DNA of 64,000 nt from an uncultured Clostridia bacterium (GCA_938045615.1 CALIBC010000181.1:1-64000); one strand, 5' to 3'; shown: positions 10,068-18,083, numbered from the stretch's first letter. The notes: generated by a model not told the origin, from the sequence alone. Program-made: numbers and translations.

Positions 10068-11153
10068 TCAATCCACTTTTTTTAAGTCAAAGCCGTCGGT
10101 TTTGACGATCTTTCCGTTTTTCAATATGAATGCGGCTTCATAGCCTTTCATGGAATCTATCAGTTTTTTACCCTCTTCCGAGCCTAAGATCAGGCATGTC
10201 GTCGAAAGTCCGTCGCCGCCCGTGGAATTCCCGTGACCGGCTCTTATGCTCACGCCCGCAACGTCCGAATCCACCGGCATACCGGTCTTTGAGTCCAGAA
10301 TATGATGATACTTTTTCCCCTTGTATTCTATGTATCTCTCGTAAATTCCCGACGTCACCACTACTCCGTTTTTTATCTCGACCGCTCCCACGATCTCATC
10401 GCTCTCCGGAACAGGCTTTTGTATCCCCACCTTGAAAGGTGCTCCGTGCTTGTCGCCTATACACGCGACATTGCTTTGCCCGAGATTCACGATCGCGCTC
10501 TTTACGCCGTTTTGCTCGAGATATTCGGAGATCCTGTCCGCGATATACCCCTTTGCGATAGCGCCGAGATCCATCTCACCCTTCCCGGTCCCCATCGTCA
10601 CTTCGTCGCCGTCTATCTTAACCTGTCTGTAATCAACGTATTTCATTGCGGCGGCGAGTTTCTTGCGCGCCGGCGGTTTGGACGCCCTTGATGCGCCTTT
10701 GGAGCCTTTCTGCTCAAAATTCCACAGATCCTGCGCCTTGCCTATGGTTATGTCAAATCTCCCGTTCGTCAGCTTGGAGTATTCCAGACCTTTTTTTATA
10801 ACGTCTATCGTCAGCTTGTCGCACTTAACGGGTTTCCCTCCGGCATGATTGATCCTGTCTATGTCACTGCCTTTCTTCGTCTTGCTCAGCAGTTTCTCAT
10901 ACTTCGCGCATTCTTTGAAAGCTTTTTCTATGACCTTTTCGGCATTTTCCCCGCTCATATCCTTCATATCGTATACGGTGACCTGACACACCGTATCGAA
11001 ATAGAAGCTGTCTTTAGACACCGGCTCTACACTCTCTGCGCTCCCGCCATTTCCGTTCTGCGAGCTTTCCGTCTTTTTCCCACATCCTGTCTGTGGTATA
11101 ATGACTAACGTCGATATCACAATCGCCGCCATAATCTTAATAAATTTTTTCAT
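10068..11153 (-). CDS. apbE: FAD:protein FMN transferase, lipoprotein
   Basis: 361 residues from ATG 11153 with AAAGGA upstream. The N terminus is a lipoprotein signal (KFIKIMAAIVISTLVIIP, then QTGC). ApbE motifs are present: DLGAIAKGYIADR (FAD/Mg binding), HHILDSKTG and DGLSTTCLILG. The enzyme acts outside the membrane and transfers FMN from FAD to a Thr or Ser of target proteins. Likely targets in this window are RnfD and RnfG. It is divergent from the NusG_II gene, with only 22 bases between start codons, and is followed by the two fused ABC transporters. Family assignment is firm; the choice of targets is inference. Confidence 0.95.
   Translation of the reverse strand: MKKFIKIMAAIVISTLVIIPQTGCGKKTESSQNGNGGSAESVEPVSKDSFYFDTVCQVTVYDMKDMSGENAEKVIEKAFKECAKYEKLLSKTKKGSDIDRINHAGGKPVKCDKLTIDVIKKGLEYSKLTNGRFDITIGKAQDLWNFEQKGSKGASRASKPPARKKLAAAMKYVDYRQVKIDGDEVTMGTGKGEMDLGAIAKGYIADRISEYLEQNGVKSAIVNLGQSNVACIGDKHGAPFKVGIQKPVPESDEIVGAVEIKNGVVVTSGIYERYIEYKGKKYHHILDSKTGMPVDSDVAGVSIRAGHGNSTGGDGLSTTCLILGSEEGKKLIDSMKGYEAAFILKNGKIVKTDGFDLKKVD
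11094..11102 (+). promoter_or_regulatory. Extended -10 element upstream of the NusG_II gene
   Basis: TGGTATAAT is a perfect extended -10 lying inside the 5' coding part of apbE, about 75 bases before the NusG_II start at 11176. No good -35 is visible, as expected for an extended -10. Because the divergent start codons are 22 bases apart, each gene's promoter must lie within the other's coding or leader sequence. Confidence 0.55.
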
Positions 11154-11175
11154 GTTGATCCTTTCGGGAGTACAT

Positions 11176-11544
11176 ATGTTTAAAGTAATAAAAAAAGCCG
11201 ATATTGTCCTGCTCATATTCCTCATAATCATAGGCGCCGCATTCTTCCGGATATCAGCCTCGGGAAACGAGAAAGGGAAAAACGTCACGGTATCCGTGGA
11301 CGGTAAAAAATACGGTACTTATTCACTTTCTCAAAATAAAACCGTCGTAATAAGACACGGTAAAAATATAAATAAGTTTACCATAAAAAACGGCGCCGTG
11401 CAAATGACGCACGCCAACTGCCACAACGGGCTGTGCCTGAAAGAAGGCAAAATCGAGAGCACAGGTCAGAGCATAGTCTGCCTTCCCAACAAGGTCGTGA
11501 TCGAGATAAAAGGAGGTGAGGAATTCGATGCCGTTTCAAAATAA
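11176..11544 (+). CDS. NusG domain II-containing membrane-anchored protein
   Basis: 122 residues from ATG 11176, with GGGAG 6 bases upstream. One N-terminal membrane helix (ADIVLLIFLIIIGAAFF) is followed by an extracellular beta domain with HANCHNGLCLKEGKI and IVCLPNKVVIEI, the pattern of the NusG_II (DUF1312-like) family. It is not a transcription factor. In Firmicutes this family commonly sits beside a Gx transporter-family gene and ApbE or Rnf genes, and proteins of this type (EetA-like) occur in extracellular electron-transfer loci. Two conserved cysteines (NCHNGLC) could form a disulfide or bind a cofactor. It overlaps the next gene by 17 bases, so translation is probably coupled. Confidence 0.85.
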   Translation: MFKVIKKADIVLLIFLIIIGAAFFRISASGNEKGKNVTVSVDGKKYGTYSLSQNKTVVIRHGKNINKFTIKNGAVQMTHANCHNGLCLKEGKIESTGQSIVCLPNKVVIEIKGGEEFDAVSK

Positions 11545-12229
11545 GAAAACTCCCGGACCGGAACACAGCGACGCCGATGCGCGGGATGTTCGAGATACGA
11601 GGGCTTCGCAGGGTTTGCGAAGTTCGCAAGGTTCACGGGGTTCGAGGGATGTGAGGGTTAGCGCAATTGAACACAATGAACATGCCGCTTCCCCTGTACG
11701 CTGCGGCACGCGGGAAAATATCCGGGCAAGGCACACAGCCACCAAACGTCTGACCGTCAGCGCCATGTTCGCGACGCTCGCCCTCATCTTTACCTATGTC
11801 GAAGTGCTTATTCCCGTCAATCTCGGAGTACCCGGGGTGAAACTGGGACTTGCAAACCTCGTAATCATACTGGCACTTTATAACATGAACTTTAAATACG
11901 CCTTTACCATAAACTTGATCCGCATAGTGCTTTCCGGGCTTCTTTTCAGCGGCGTCTTTGCCATGCTGTATTCGCTCGCCGGCGGCATATGCAGCCTTTT
12001 GGTCATGTGGCTGCTGAAAAAGAGCGGCAGGTTCTCTCTCATAGGAGTGAGCATGGCGGCGGCGGTTGCCCACAACTTCGGTCAGCTGCTCACCGCCGCC
12101 TTGATGGTGAGCAATATCAGATTGTTTATTTACTATCCGGTACTGGTTTTTTCGGGAATAATCGCGGGAATAGGGATAGGGATTTTCGCCTTTTTCGTGA
12201 ACAGGAAATTACCGCCTGAACTTTTTTGA
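11528..12229 (+). CDS. Gx transporter family membrane protein (Hpre_diP_synt_I family)
   Basis: 233 residues. ATG 11528 is chosen because AAAGGAGGTGA ends 8 bases before it; a GTG at 11516 lies inside that site. Residues 1-70 are a polar extension rich in Arg/Ser/Gly, unlike the family, and are partly encoded by a 9-base repeat. From residue 70 the protein is the usual five- or six-helix membrane core (LTVSAMFATLALIFTYVEVL, GLANLVIILAL). The family is often misnamed heptaprenyl diphosphate synthase component I. It resembles ECF-type membrane components, and members beside NusG_II proteins (EetB- or RnfT-like) are linked to flavin or quinone supply for ApbE-dependent electron transfer. That role is inferred from context. 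Confidence 0.85.
   Translation: MPFQNKKTPGPEHSDADARDVRDTRASQGLRSSQGSRGSRDVRVSAIEHNEHAASPVRCGTRENIRARHTATKRLTVSAMFATLALIFTYVEVLIPVNLGVPGVKLGLANLVIILALYNMNFKYAFTINLIRIVLSGLLFSGVFAMLYSLAGGICSLLVMWLLKKSGRFSLIGVSMAAAVAHNFGQLLTAALMVSNIRLFIYYPVLVFSGIIAGIGIGIFAFFVNRKLPPELF
11603..11656 (+). repeat. Coding 9-bp tandem repeat in the Gx protein gene
   Basis: Six imperfect 9-base units in a row (GCTTCGCAG, GGTTTGCGA, AGTTCGCAA, GGTTCACGG, GGTTCGAGG, GATGTGAGG) keep the reading frame and encode the Ser/Gly/Arg-rich start of the Gx protein. This is a minisatellite-like expansion in a region the family normally lacks. Confidence 0.7.
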
Positions 12230-12365
12230 GTATCTGCGGGGATACGGGAAATTTCCGAAAATGGCTTTCACGCTAAATGACTTTCACGCTTCCCCGACCG
12301 AAACGCGGATTCGCAGACATGGGAAATTCGGAAAACAACGGTTCATACAACATAAGGAGATTGAA

Positions 12366-14246
12366 ATGCGGCGCGAGCTGACGGCTCTTAGAGAGCAGAT
12401 GAGAAAACATAACATCAACTGGTATCTGATCCCGAGTTCGGATCCTCACGGTTCGGAATATCTGAATCCTCATTTTCGTTGCAGGGAGTACATTTCCGGT
12501 TTTACGGGTTCTGCGGGAACTCTGCTTGTCGGCATGGATGAGGCTTACCTCTGGACAGACGGCAGATACTTTATACAGGCCGCTTCACAGCTGAGCGGCA
12601 GCGGTATCTCACTTATGAAATCGGGAGAAAAGGATGTTCCGACCGTCATTCAGTTCCTGAAAGACTTATCCGAAAAGCACATGCAGTCACCGACTCAGGT
12701 TAACGGACAAGCCGAAAAATCCGGGGACTCGGACGCTCAATTTCAAGGTCGGGGCGAGAAGCACCGGATGCTCCCGGCTCAGGTTCCTGCCGGACTTACG
12801 CTGGGCTTTGACGGAAAAGTAATAAGCATGGAAGCGGGCCTTGAACTTAACGATATGAATTTTAATATAGTTTCGGAGATCGATCTGGTCGATAAAGTCT
12901 GGCAAAATCGTCCGCGCATTATCCCATCGCCTATTTACGATTTACCTCTTTCGTCCGTCGGAAAAACTTTTGAAGAAAAACTCTCAGATGTGCGCATGAA
13001 GATGAAAAACAAAGCCGCAGATCTTCTTTTGATTTCTTCACCGGAAGAAATTGCATGGCTCTTCAACATGCGCGGAAATGATATTGAATATACCCCCGTA
13101 TTCTTTGCCTATGCACTTATTTCCCGCTCCGATTGCCTGCTCTTTGTTTCGCAAAAAAATCTCCCTCCCACGTTCAGACTTTGCCGCACGAAAAATTACG
13201 ACTGTATAGGAAGTTATCTGCAAACCTTGCCAAAAGGGAAAACACTGTGGCTTTCCGGCAAGAGAACCAATTTCGCTCTGTATGTAAAAATCTCTTCGCC
13301 CGCCACCAAAGGTCCGGACACCGATTCCTCGGGAGCCATAAAAATTATCGACGAATCGACACCTGTGGAAATGATGAAAGCCGTAAAAAACACGACAGAA
13401 ATAGCATCTACCGAGCATGCTCACATCAAGGACGGCGTTGCCATGGTCAATTTTATCCACCATCTGAAACACAGCATAGGAAAAAAAGAGATAACCGAAA
13501 TCAGTGCGGCAAAATATCTACTGGCTTGTAGAAAAAAGCAACCGGGCTTCATAGAGCCTTCGTTTGCCACGATCTCCGGATACAATTCCAACGGCGCAAT
13601 CATTCACTACAACGCAACCCCGGAAACGAACCGCATGCTCGAAGCCTCGGGCTTCCTACTCATCGACAGCGGCGGTCAATATATCGACGGAACCACCGAC
13701 ATAACAAGAACCATTTCACTCGGCGAACTGTCTTGCAAGATGAAAAAATATTATACTTATGTCCTGAAGTCGCATATCGCCCTCGCTTCCGCCACATTTT
13801 CGCCCGGAATCACCGGAGTGGAACTCGACCATATAGCAAGAAAACCTTTGCAGTCGATAGGACTTGATTATAACCACGGAACCGGCCACGGCGTGGGTCA
13901 CATTTCCTCCGTCCACGAGGGACCCAACACGATAAGCCCGCGCGGGGGCAATATCGCATTTCTTCCCGGGATGATCACCTCAAACGAACCCGGCGTATAT
14001 ATCGAAAACGAATTCGGCATCCGACTGGAAAATGAAATGCTTTGCGTAAGGCGGGGCGGAGAAAGATACGGTTTCAAGACATTGACCCTCTGCCCGTTCG
14101 ATCCCGAATCCATCCTGCTCGACCTTCTTACCGAACAGGAAGCGGAGTGGCTGAACGCCTACCACGACAATGTGGTTCGCACTCTGACACCGCTACTGAA
14201 ACCGAAAGTCGCCTCATGGCTGAAGGATTACGTGAAAATGCGTTAA
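12366..14246 (+). CDS. Xaa-Pro aminopeptidase (M24B, aminopeptidase P type)
   Basis: 626 residues from ATG 12366, supported by AAGGAG 6 bases upstream; the frame is open further 5' but without a site. Two creatinase-like N-terminal domains (IPSSDPHGSEYL, FTGSAGTLLV, LWTDGRYFIQA) precede the pita-bread catalytic domain. Metal ligands are visible: Asp in LLIDSGGQYIDGTTDITRT, His in HGTGHGVGH, Glu in ITSNEPGVYIE and Glu in IRLENEML. The enzyme removes N-terminal residues before proline in the cytoplasm. Residues about 105-140 are an insertion with repeated SPTQV/PAQV elements (12678-12795), unusual for the family. It follows the Gx gene by 136 bases and may be cotranscribed. Confidence 0.95.
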   Translation: MRRELTALREQMRKHNINWYLIPSSDPHGSEYLNPHFRCREYISGFTGSAGTLLVGMDEAYLWTDGRYFIQAASQLSGSGISLMKSGEKDVPTVIQFLKDLSEKHMQSPTQVNGQAEKSGDSDAQFQGRGEKHRMLPAQVPAGLTLGFDGKVISMEAGLELNDMNFNIVSEIDLVDKVWQNRPRIIPSPIYDLPLSSVGKTFEEKLSDVRMKMKNKAADLLLISSPEEIAWLFNMRGNDIEYTPVFFAYALISRSDCLLFVSQKNLPPTFRLCRTKNYDCIGSYLQTLPKGKTLWLSGKRTNFALYVKISSPATKGPDTDSSGAIKIIDESTPVEMMKAVKNTTEIASTEHAHIKDGVAMVNFIHHLKHSIGKKEITEISAAKYLLACRKKQPGFIEPSFATISGYNSNGAIIHYNATPETNRMLEASGFLLIDSGGQYIDGTTDITRTISLGELSCKMKKYYTYVLKSHIALASATFSPGITGVELDHIARKPLQSIGLDYNHGTGHGVGHISSVHEGPNTISPRGGNIAFLPGMITSNEPGVYIENEFGIRLENEMLCVRRGGERYGFKTLTLCPFDPESILLDLLTEQEAEWLNAYHDNVVRTLTPLLKPKVASWLKDYVKMR

Positions 14247-14339
14247 TGCCTTTTATACTCGCATATAATCTCAATGCAATACCGCGCGTCCTGCAGCATC
14301 AGTCACGTCCTCATCGCAGAGAATCAAACGGCTCGCTCG

Positions 14340-14422
14340 TAGAAATTGAATGGCGGCGTGAACTCGGTCTTTGATAATTCAACATGACCTCAAACAGCAC
14401 GCCCGCCATGCTTCAATTTCTA
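14340..14422. repeat. Long imperfect inverted repeat
   Basis: TAGAAATTGAA-TGGCGG-CGTG (14340-14360) and its inverted partner (14398-14422) give a stem of about 20 pairs with two small bulges and a 37-base loop. It lies about 95 bases after the aminopeptidase gene in a 480-base gap with no gene. It could be a relic of a small mobile repeat or an RNA hairpin; there is no T tract typical of a terminator. Confidence 0.65.
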
Positions 14423-14512
14423 AACTCGCTTGTGCCGATGATTCTTACTGCTCTTGCGGATATGACTTCTGCCGCAGGCTGTGCGGCGTTGTAATCATAT
14501 TTTTGTGCAGTT

Positions 14513-14559
14513 AAAAAGCCGGGGTTCAATTCCCATGCTCATCTGCGCCGGCAGTTTTT
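14513..14559 (+). terminator. Possible terminator in the gap after the aminopeptidase
   Basis: AAAAAGCCGG at 14513-14522 can pair with CCGGC...TTTTT at 14549-14559, and a smaller CTGC/GCAG hairpin sits directly before TTTTTG. A separate hairpin GCCGCA/TGCGGC occurs at 14471-14487. The A tract before and T tract after would allow termination on either strand, between the plus-strand aminopeptidase and the minus-strand ABC ATPase. The loop is long, so this is tentative. The remaining sequence to 14726 shows nothing further. Confidence 0.4.
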
Positions 14560-14726
14560 GTCCGCTCTTGCGGAAAGATATGCAGAAAGGCTCAACCGGC
14601 TTATAGGCAAATTAAAACCCGGCTCAAGGATCAGTTACGTGCTCATATTCATCGATTATCGTGGATCGTTCTTACAAATATGATGTCTGCTACCGGGTTT
14701 ATGTTTATCGATATGTATCTATGCGA

Positions 14727-15413
14727 TCACAACGTTTCCGTCTTTAGTTCCGCTCTGAGTATCCTTGAGAAGTCGCAGTCACTGCCTGTGATCCTGCCAT
14801 CCGAAATGGATATTATCCTGTCCGCCAAGATTGCCAGATCTTCTTTGTTGTGGCTTGCAACTATGATAGTGGCGCCTCTCTCCTTCTCTTCCAAAAATAG
14901 TTCTCTTACCGAACGTACTCCCTCTTCGTCAAGCGCGTTTGTCGGTTCGTCGAGGAGTATGATGCGCGGTTTCTCGAATATCGCCTGCGCAATGGAGAGC
15001 TTCTGTTTCATCCCAAGCGAATATGCGTGGACTTTTCTCTTATCGTCGGGATCAAGCTTTACCCGAACGAGGCTTTCTCTCATGTCCTCAACACTTGCTA
15101 TCTTCTTTATCTTAGCAAGTATCTTGAGGTTTTCCATCCCCGTATACTGCGGAAGAAGCTCCGTTCTCTCTATTATTATCCCCATGCTTTCGGGGAAGCT
15201 TATGTCCTTGTGCAGAATCTTCCCCTCTATCCTAACCTCACCGCTGTTCGGATATATCAGACCCGCGATCGCTCTAAGAAGCATCGTCTTTCCCGATGCG
15301 TTTCTGCCGTATAATCCATATATGTTTCCGCTCTCAAACGTGAACGTGATATCATCCAATACCGTATTACCCTTAAGCCTTTTAGTCACATTTTTAAGTT
15401 CAATACTGTTCAT
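14727..15413 (-). CDS. ABC transporter ATPase of the DUF2712-linked module
   Basis: 228 residues from ATG 15413 (GAGAGG upstream). Walker A GRNASGKT, a degenerate signature YSLGMKQKL and Walker B IILLDEP match ATPases of the ABC-2 / bacitracin-resistance class, which work with separate membrane subunits. It is the last gene of the cluster: secreted DUF2712-like protein, permease, permease, ATPase. The last 18 codons (ITGSDCDFS...AELK) reappear in a truncated form at 38775-38852 next to the second copy of the module. This is therefore the only intact ATPase of its kind in the window and could serve both sets of permeases. Confidence 0.9.
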   Translation of the reverse strand: MNSIELKNVTKRLKGNTVLDDITFTFESGNIYGLYGRNASGKTMLLRAIAGLIYPNSGEVRIEGKILHKDISFPESMGIIIERTELLPQYTGMENLKILAKIKKIASVEDMRESLVRVKLDPDDKRKVHAYSLGMKQKLSIAQAIFEKPRIILLDEPTNALDEEGVRSVRELFLEEKERGATIIVASHNKEDLAILADRIISISDGRITGSDCDFSRILRAELKTETL

Positions 15414-15479
15414 CCTAACCTCTCTAAAATTCCCTAATCTTATCATTCCCTGAATTATTTCGAAATCGCATCAGTTTTG

Positions 15480-16217
15480 CTATATAAGCTGAAGACGACT
15501 ATCCAGTAAGTCTTTTCTCTTAAACACTTGGATCGTAACAATTATCATCGCTACCATTGCCACCATATTGTATATGAGCGGTTCTATCACGAACATAATA
15601 TCAAACCTTCCCATGCCCATTTTCTCTATTGCAGGCCACTGCATCACATCCATTACCGCATAAACCGAAGGCATGTTTCTGTAAAAAGAAGCTACCATGA
15701 ATACGAGACTTACAATAAACGATGCACCGAGTGCCACCAATCCCGCCGAAAAAATCACGCTGAACATGAGGTAAAGACATCCCATAAAAAAATATATGAA
15801 TGTAAGTGAAATCCATCCCAGCAGCATACAGTGAAAATAATTGTACTTGATCAGAAAATCAATGCCTATGTCCGCAATGGAAAGGGATATCTCAACCAAA
15901 ATGAATATCGCCGCAAAATACATGGCGGACACAAATATATACCTTAATCTCGCAAATACCCATCTCGCTCTTCCTCTCTTTATAACGTCCTGTATCCCAA
16001 GCTCGGGCAACAGTTGAAAGAGCGTTACGACAAAGGTCATTGAAAATAAGATCTGTGCTTTCATGTAATTGTATCCCGCCCCCGTGCTCATCGAATGCTC
16101 GAGTTTATCCATGCGATCGGCGGGGTAGCGGGTATATATCCACACGGAAGCGAACCACCAAACTATAAACATGACAATCAGCGGGATCGCCATCCATCTA
16201 ATCTTCCTATAATTCAT
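15480..16217 (-). CDS. ABC-2 type membrane subunit B of the DUF2712-linked module
   Basis: 245 residues with about six hydrophobic helices, starting MNYRKIRWMAIPLIVMF and ending VFKRKDLLDSRLQLI. It is not similar to a named family I can identify beyond ABC-2 like permeases, but is clearly paralogous to the 244-residue protein at 38849-39583: shared blocks include GYNYMKAQ/GYNFMKAQ, YFFMG.LYLMFSVIFS and IQVFKRKDLLDS. It overlaps the preceding permease gene by 11 bases, so the two are translated together. It likely forms the export channel with the protein encoded at 16207-17019. Confidence 0.85.
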   Translation of the reverse strand: MNYRKIRWMAIPLIVMFIVWWFASVWIYTRYPADRMDKLEHSMSTGAGYNYMKAQILFSMTFVVTLFQLLPELGIQDVIKRGRARWVFARLRYIFVSAMYFAAIFILVEISLSIADIGIDFLIKYNYFHCMLLGWISLTFIYFFMGCLYLMFSVIFSAGLVALGASFIVSLVFMVASFYRNMPSVYAVMDVMQWPAIEKMGMGRFDIMFVIEPLIYNMVAMVAMIIVTIQVFKRKDLLDSRLQLI

Positions 16218-17019
16218 CGTATCTCACCTTGTAAATATATGCTGTAACAACTGTGACAACCACCACCAAAGTATAGTAAACCACAGGAACTATTATCTCT
16301 ACTGCACCTCGATCATACGAAAAACTCTGTAGTATACGCATTATGCTGTAAGGAATATTCATAAGAATAACCCATGCGAAAAACGATACCGTATAAAGCA
16401 CACTATATTTTGGAACTATAAAGTTAATGCCGGCGCAAAACATGCCGTACATCCCCGCGGCCAACGAAAATGTAAATATATGAGCTACATATGTAACATA
16501 CGGATGCGACACAGCAAAAATGTCCAAAGAGTTGCCCATCTGCCCTGTCCAATTCCGTTCCAACCCCATAAATGAGGTTCCTCCTTTAAACATTATATTG
16601 GCAACGCCAAAATTCAAAAACAAGGTGATGAGTGCGATGAAAAAAGGGATCAAAAACGATACCGCAAAGCGTGAAAAAACGACCTTTTTGCGGTCTACCT
16701 TGGTAAGTAACACATTGTAGTATCCGTACTGCTTCTGAATCGCAAAGGTGTCGGCATACGCAAAAAGCGGGTAAAGCGGAAATGTCCACGTCAGCAATAT
16801 ATGCGGTAAATGTCCTATATTCGCCGCTGTGAGAAAACTCGCAAAGCAAGGGTGCATAAGGCTATTTCCTGTCGGTTTGCTACCGCCTACTCTCAAATAC
16901 TCACCAAAATTTTGCATGTAATTTGAGTATAGATCATATGCGACAACCAAAATAAAAAAGCACAAAAGCGCGATGGCTCTTTTTGACTTTAACGCGGTTG
17001 ATAGTTCATACTTAAGCAT
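16207..17019 (-). CDS. ABC-2 type membrane subunit A of the DUF2712-linked module
   Basis: 270 residues from ATG 17019 (AAGGGGG 8 bases upstream). It has about six membrane helices and conserved blocks shared with the 266-residue paralog at 39573-40373: ELSTALKSKR, HPCFASF, TWTFPLYPLFAYAD / TWAFPLYPLFSYAD, VDRKKVVFSRFAVSFLIPFF and a C-terminal YIYKVRYDEL. The C terminus overlaps the next permease. A hairpin (17075-17118) separates it from the upstream secreted-protein gene. The organisation resembles peptide export or immunity transporters; the substrate may be the DUF2712-like protein or a signal to which it responds. Confidence 0.85.
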   Translation of the reverse strand: MLKYELSTALKSKRAIALLCFFILVVAYDLYSNYMQNFGEYLRVGGSKPTGNSLMHPCFASFLTAANIGHLPHILLTWTFPLYPLFAYADTFAIQKQYGYYNVLLTKVDRKKVVFSRFAVSFLIPFFIALITLFLNFGVANIMFKGGTSFMGLERNWTGQMGNSLDIFAVSHPYVTYVAHIFTFSLAAGMYGMFCAGINFIVPKYSVLYTVSFFAWVILMNIPYSIMRILQSFSYDRGAVEIIVPVVYYTLVVVVTVVTAYIYKVRYDEL

Positions 17020-17074
17020 TGGTAATGCCCCCTTAATTGCAATACAACGCACAAAACTAATAACTAAAAGTGGT

Positions 17075-17118
17075 GCGGGTATGACCCTCAATCCAAAATG
17101 GAACTGAAGTCATACCCG
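17075..17118 (-). terminator. Attenuator-like hairpin between peptide and transporter genes
   Basis: CGGGTATGAC and its exact complement GTCATACCCG (17076-17085 and 17109-17118) form a 10-pair stem with a 23-base loop. The hairpin lies just after the DUF2712-like gene and before the first permease. It is followed by a short T run rather than a strong T tract, so partial termination is likely, giving more peptide message than transporter message. A hairpin of different sequence sits at the same place in the second copy (40431-40459). Confidence 0.65.
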
Positions 17119-17134
17119 TAACGTTTACAAGACC

Positions 17135-17572
17135 TTACTCTTGAGCTTGCCAACGTCCGCTCACATTATACCCTGACGGCTTATCATTATTATCTTCGGC
17201 AGTCAGATAGACTGTCCTTGAACGCGCACCTTTATAGGCTTTTTGACTAAACCATCCTTTTCCGCATATTACTCTAATATACGGTGACACGTTCTTGCCA
17301 TCCTCTGCTTCAAGCCAGAAATCCGTGGCTGCTCCCTTTCCTTCGCCTGAGTGATCGAGCCTGACCCTCCAAAGGTTCCGTTTAGGTACTTTCCCTCTAT
17401 GGCGTCCATGTTTTTCATAACCGTTCTCTTGATATGCCGGAATCCTAAAACTAAATCCGGTGTCCGACACGGCAAAGGTGCTTACACTCGAAACCATCAG
17501 CATTGTTATTGTCATGGCAAGCACCGTGACAATCGACAGCGCAATACGTTTTTTTCTTTTAGCAATATCCAT
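17135..17572 (-). CDS. Secreted DUF2712-like small protein
   Basis: 145 residues from ATG 17572, with AAAAGGAG 7 bases upstream. Residues 6-35 form a signal peptide (RIALSIVTVLAMTITMLMVS, then STFAVS). The mature part of about 110 residues is rich in Gly, Trp, Tyr and charged residues, with SGEGKGAATDFWLEAEDG, RTVYLTAEDNN and the end GYNVSGRW. This resembles DUF2712 proteins, small secreted proteins of unknown function found beside ABC-2 transporters; the name rests on remembered motif pattern. Its gene is first in the module, after its own promoter. The mature part is mirrored by the 5'-truncated copy at 40476-40769. Confidence 0.8.
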   Translation of the reverse strand: MDIAKRKKRIALSIVTVLAMTITMLMVSSVSTFAVSDTGFSFRIPAYQENGYEKHGRHRGKVPKRNLWRVRLDHSGEGKGAATDFWLEAEDGKNVSPYIRVICGKGWFSQKAYKGARSRTVYLTAEDNNDKPSGYNVSGRWQAQE

Positions 17573-17704
17573 TATATTACTCCTTTTCCCAAACCTTTGA
17601 TGTTTGATATTCATTTTACAAAAGAACTTGCCCCGTACAGATTGCGCCATCAAACATACTTGTTCAGCTCATTCAATCAAGGGGGGATCCCGATTCACAC
17701 GGTA

Positions 17705-17733
17705 AGTGTAGCATAACTAACTTATATAATCAA
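17705..17733 (-). promoter_or_regulatory. Promoter of the DUF2712/ABC module
   Basis: On the minus strand TTGATT (17728-17733), 17 bases, then TACACT (17705-17710) preceded by TG one base upstream, an extended -10. The predicted start leaves a leader of about 130 bases before ATG 17572, containing GGGATCCC at 17685-17692. Confidence 0.55.
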
Positions 17734-17811
17734 GTATTCTTTATTTTCTTATTAAAAGTTTTTTATTGTCGTGAACTGTAAATTTTAAATCCACTTCCCC
17801 CGTGTACAAAT

Positions 17812-18083
17812 TCAAAGCAATGGTGTCATATAAAGCGGAAGATAGGTGATCCCGTCTTTTTCTTTGAAATCGCTTGCATGTAAAACATATGCAACGTGCA
17901 ATTGCTGTGAAAATTTGTTCTTAAATTTTTTCAGCGATGTTAAAGTGTAATTCTTACTTGACTTTACCTCTATAGGTGAAATATTATGTCGATTTCCTAT
18001 CTTATTTTTAGCAATCAAAAAATCAATTTTCATGCGACCGGTTACATCATCCCTTGAAGAATTGGAGTAAAAATACGCTGAAT
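17812..18083 (-). pseudogene. C-terminal fragment of an AAA_14/DUF4143 ATPase
   Basis: The frame reads SAYFYSNSSRDDVTGRMKID and ends SPIEVKSSKNYT...LPLYMTPLL, the typical C terminus of ATP-binding proteins with a DUF4143 domain (IDFLL..., PVEVKSS, LPVYMT). About 90 residues remain of a normal 400 or so. The 5' side is cut at an IS30 end-like sequence (18084-18101), and the stop codon lies 3 bases from the left IS end. The usual role of the full family is not established. Confidence 0.75.

Noticed and set aside
14518..14555. tRNA-like T arm (GGGGTTCAATTCCC)
   Set aside because: No matching acceptor, D or anticodon arms upstream, and the T stem does not close to five pairs.
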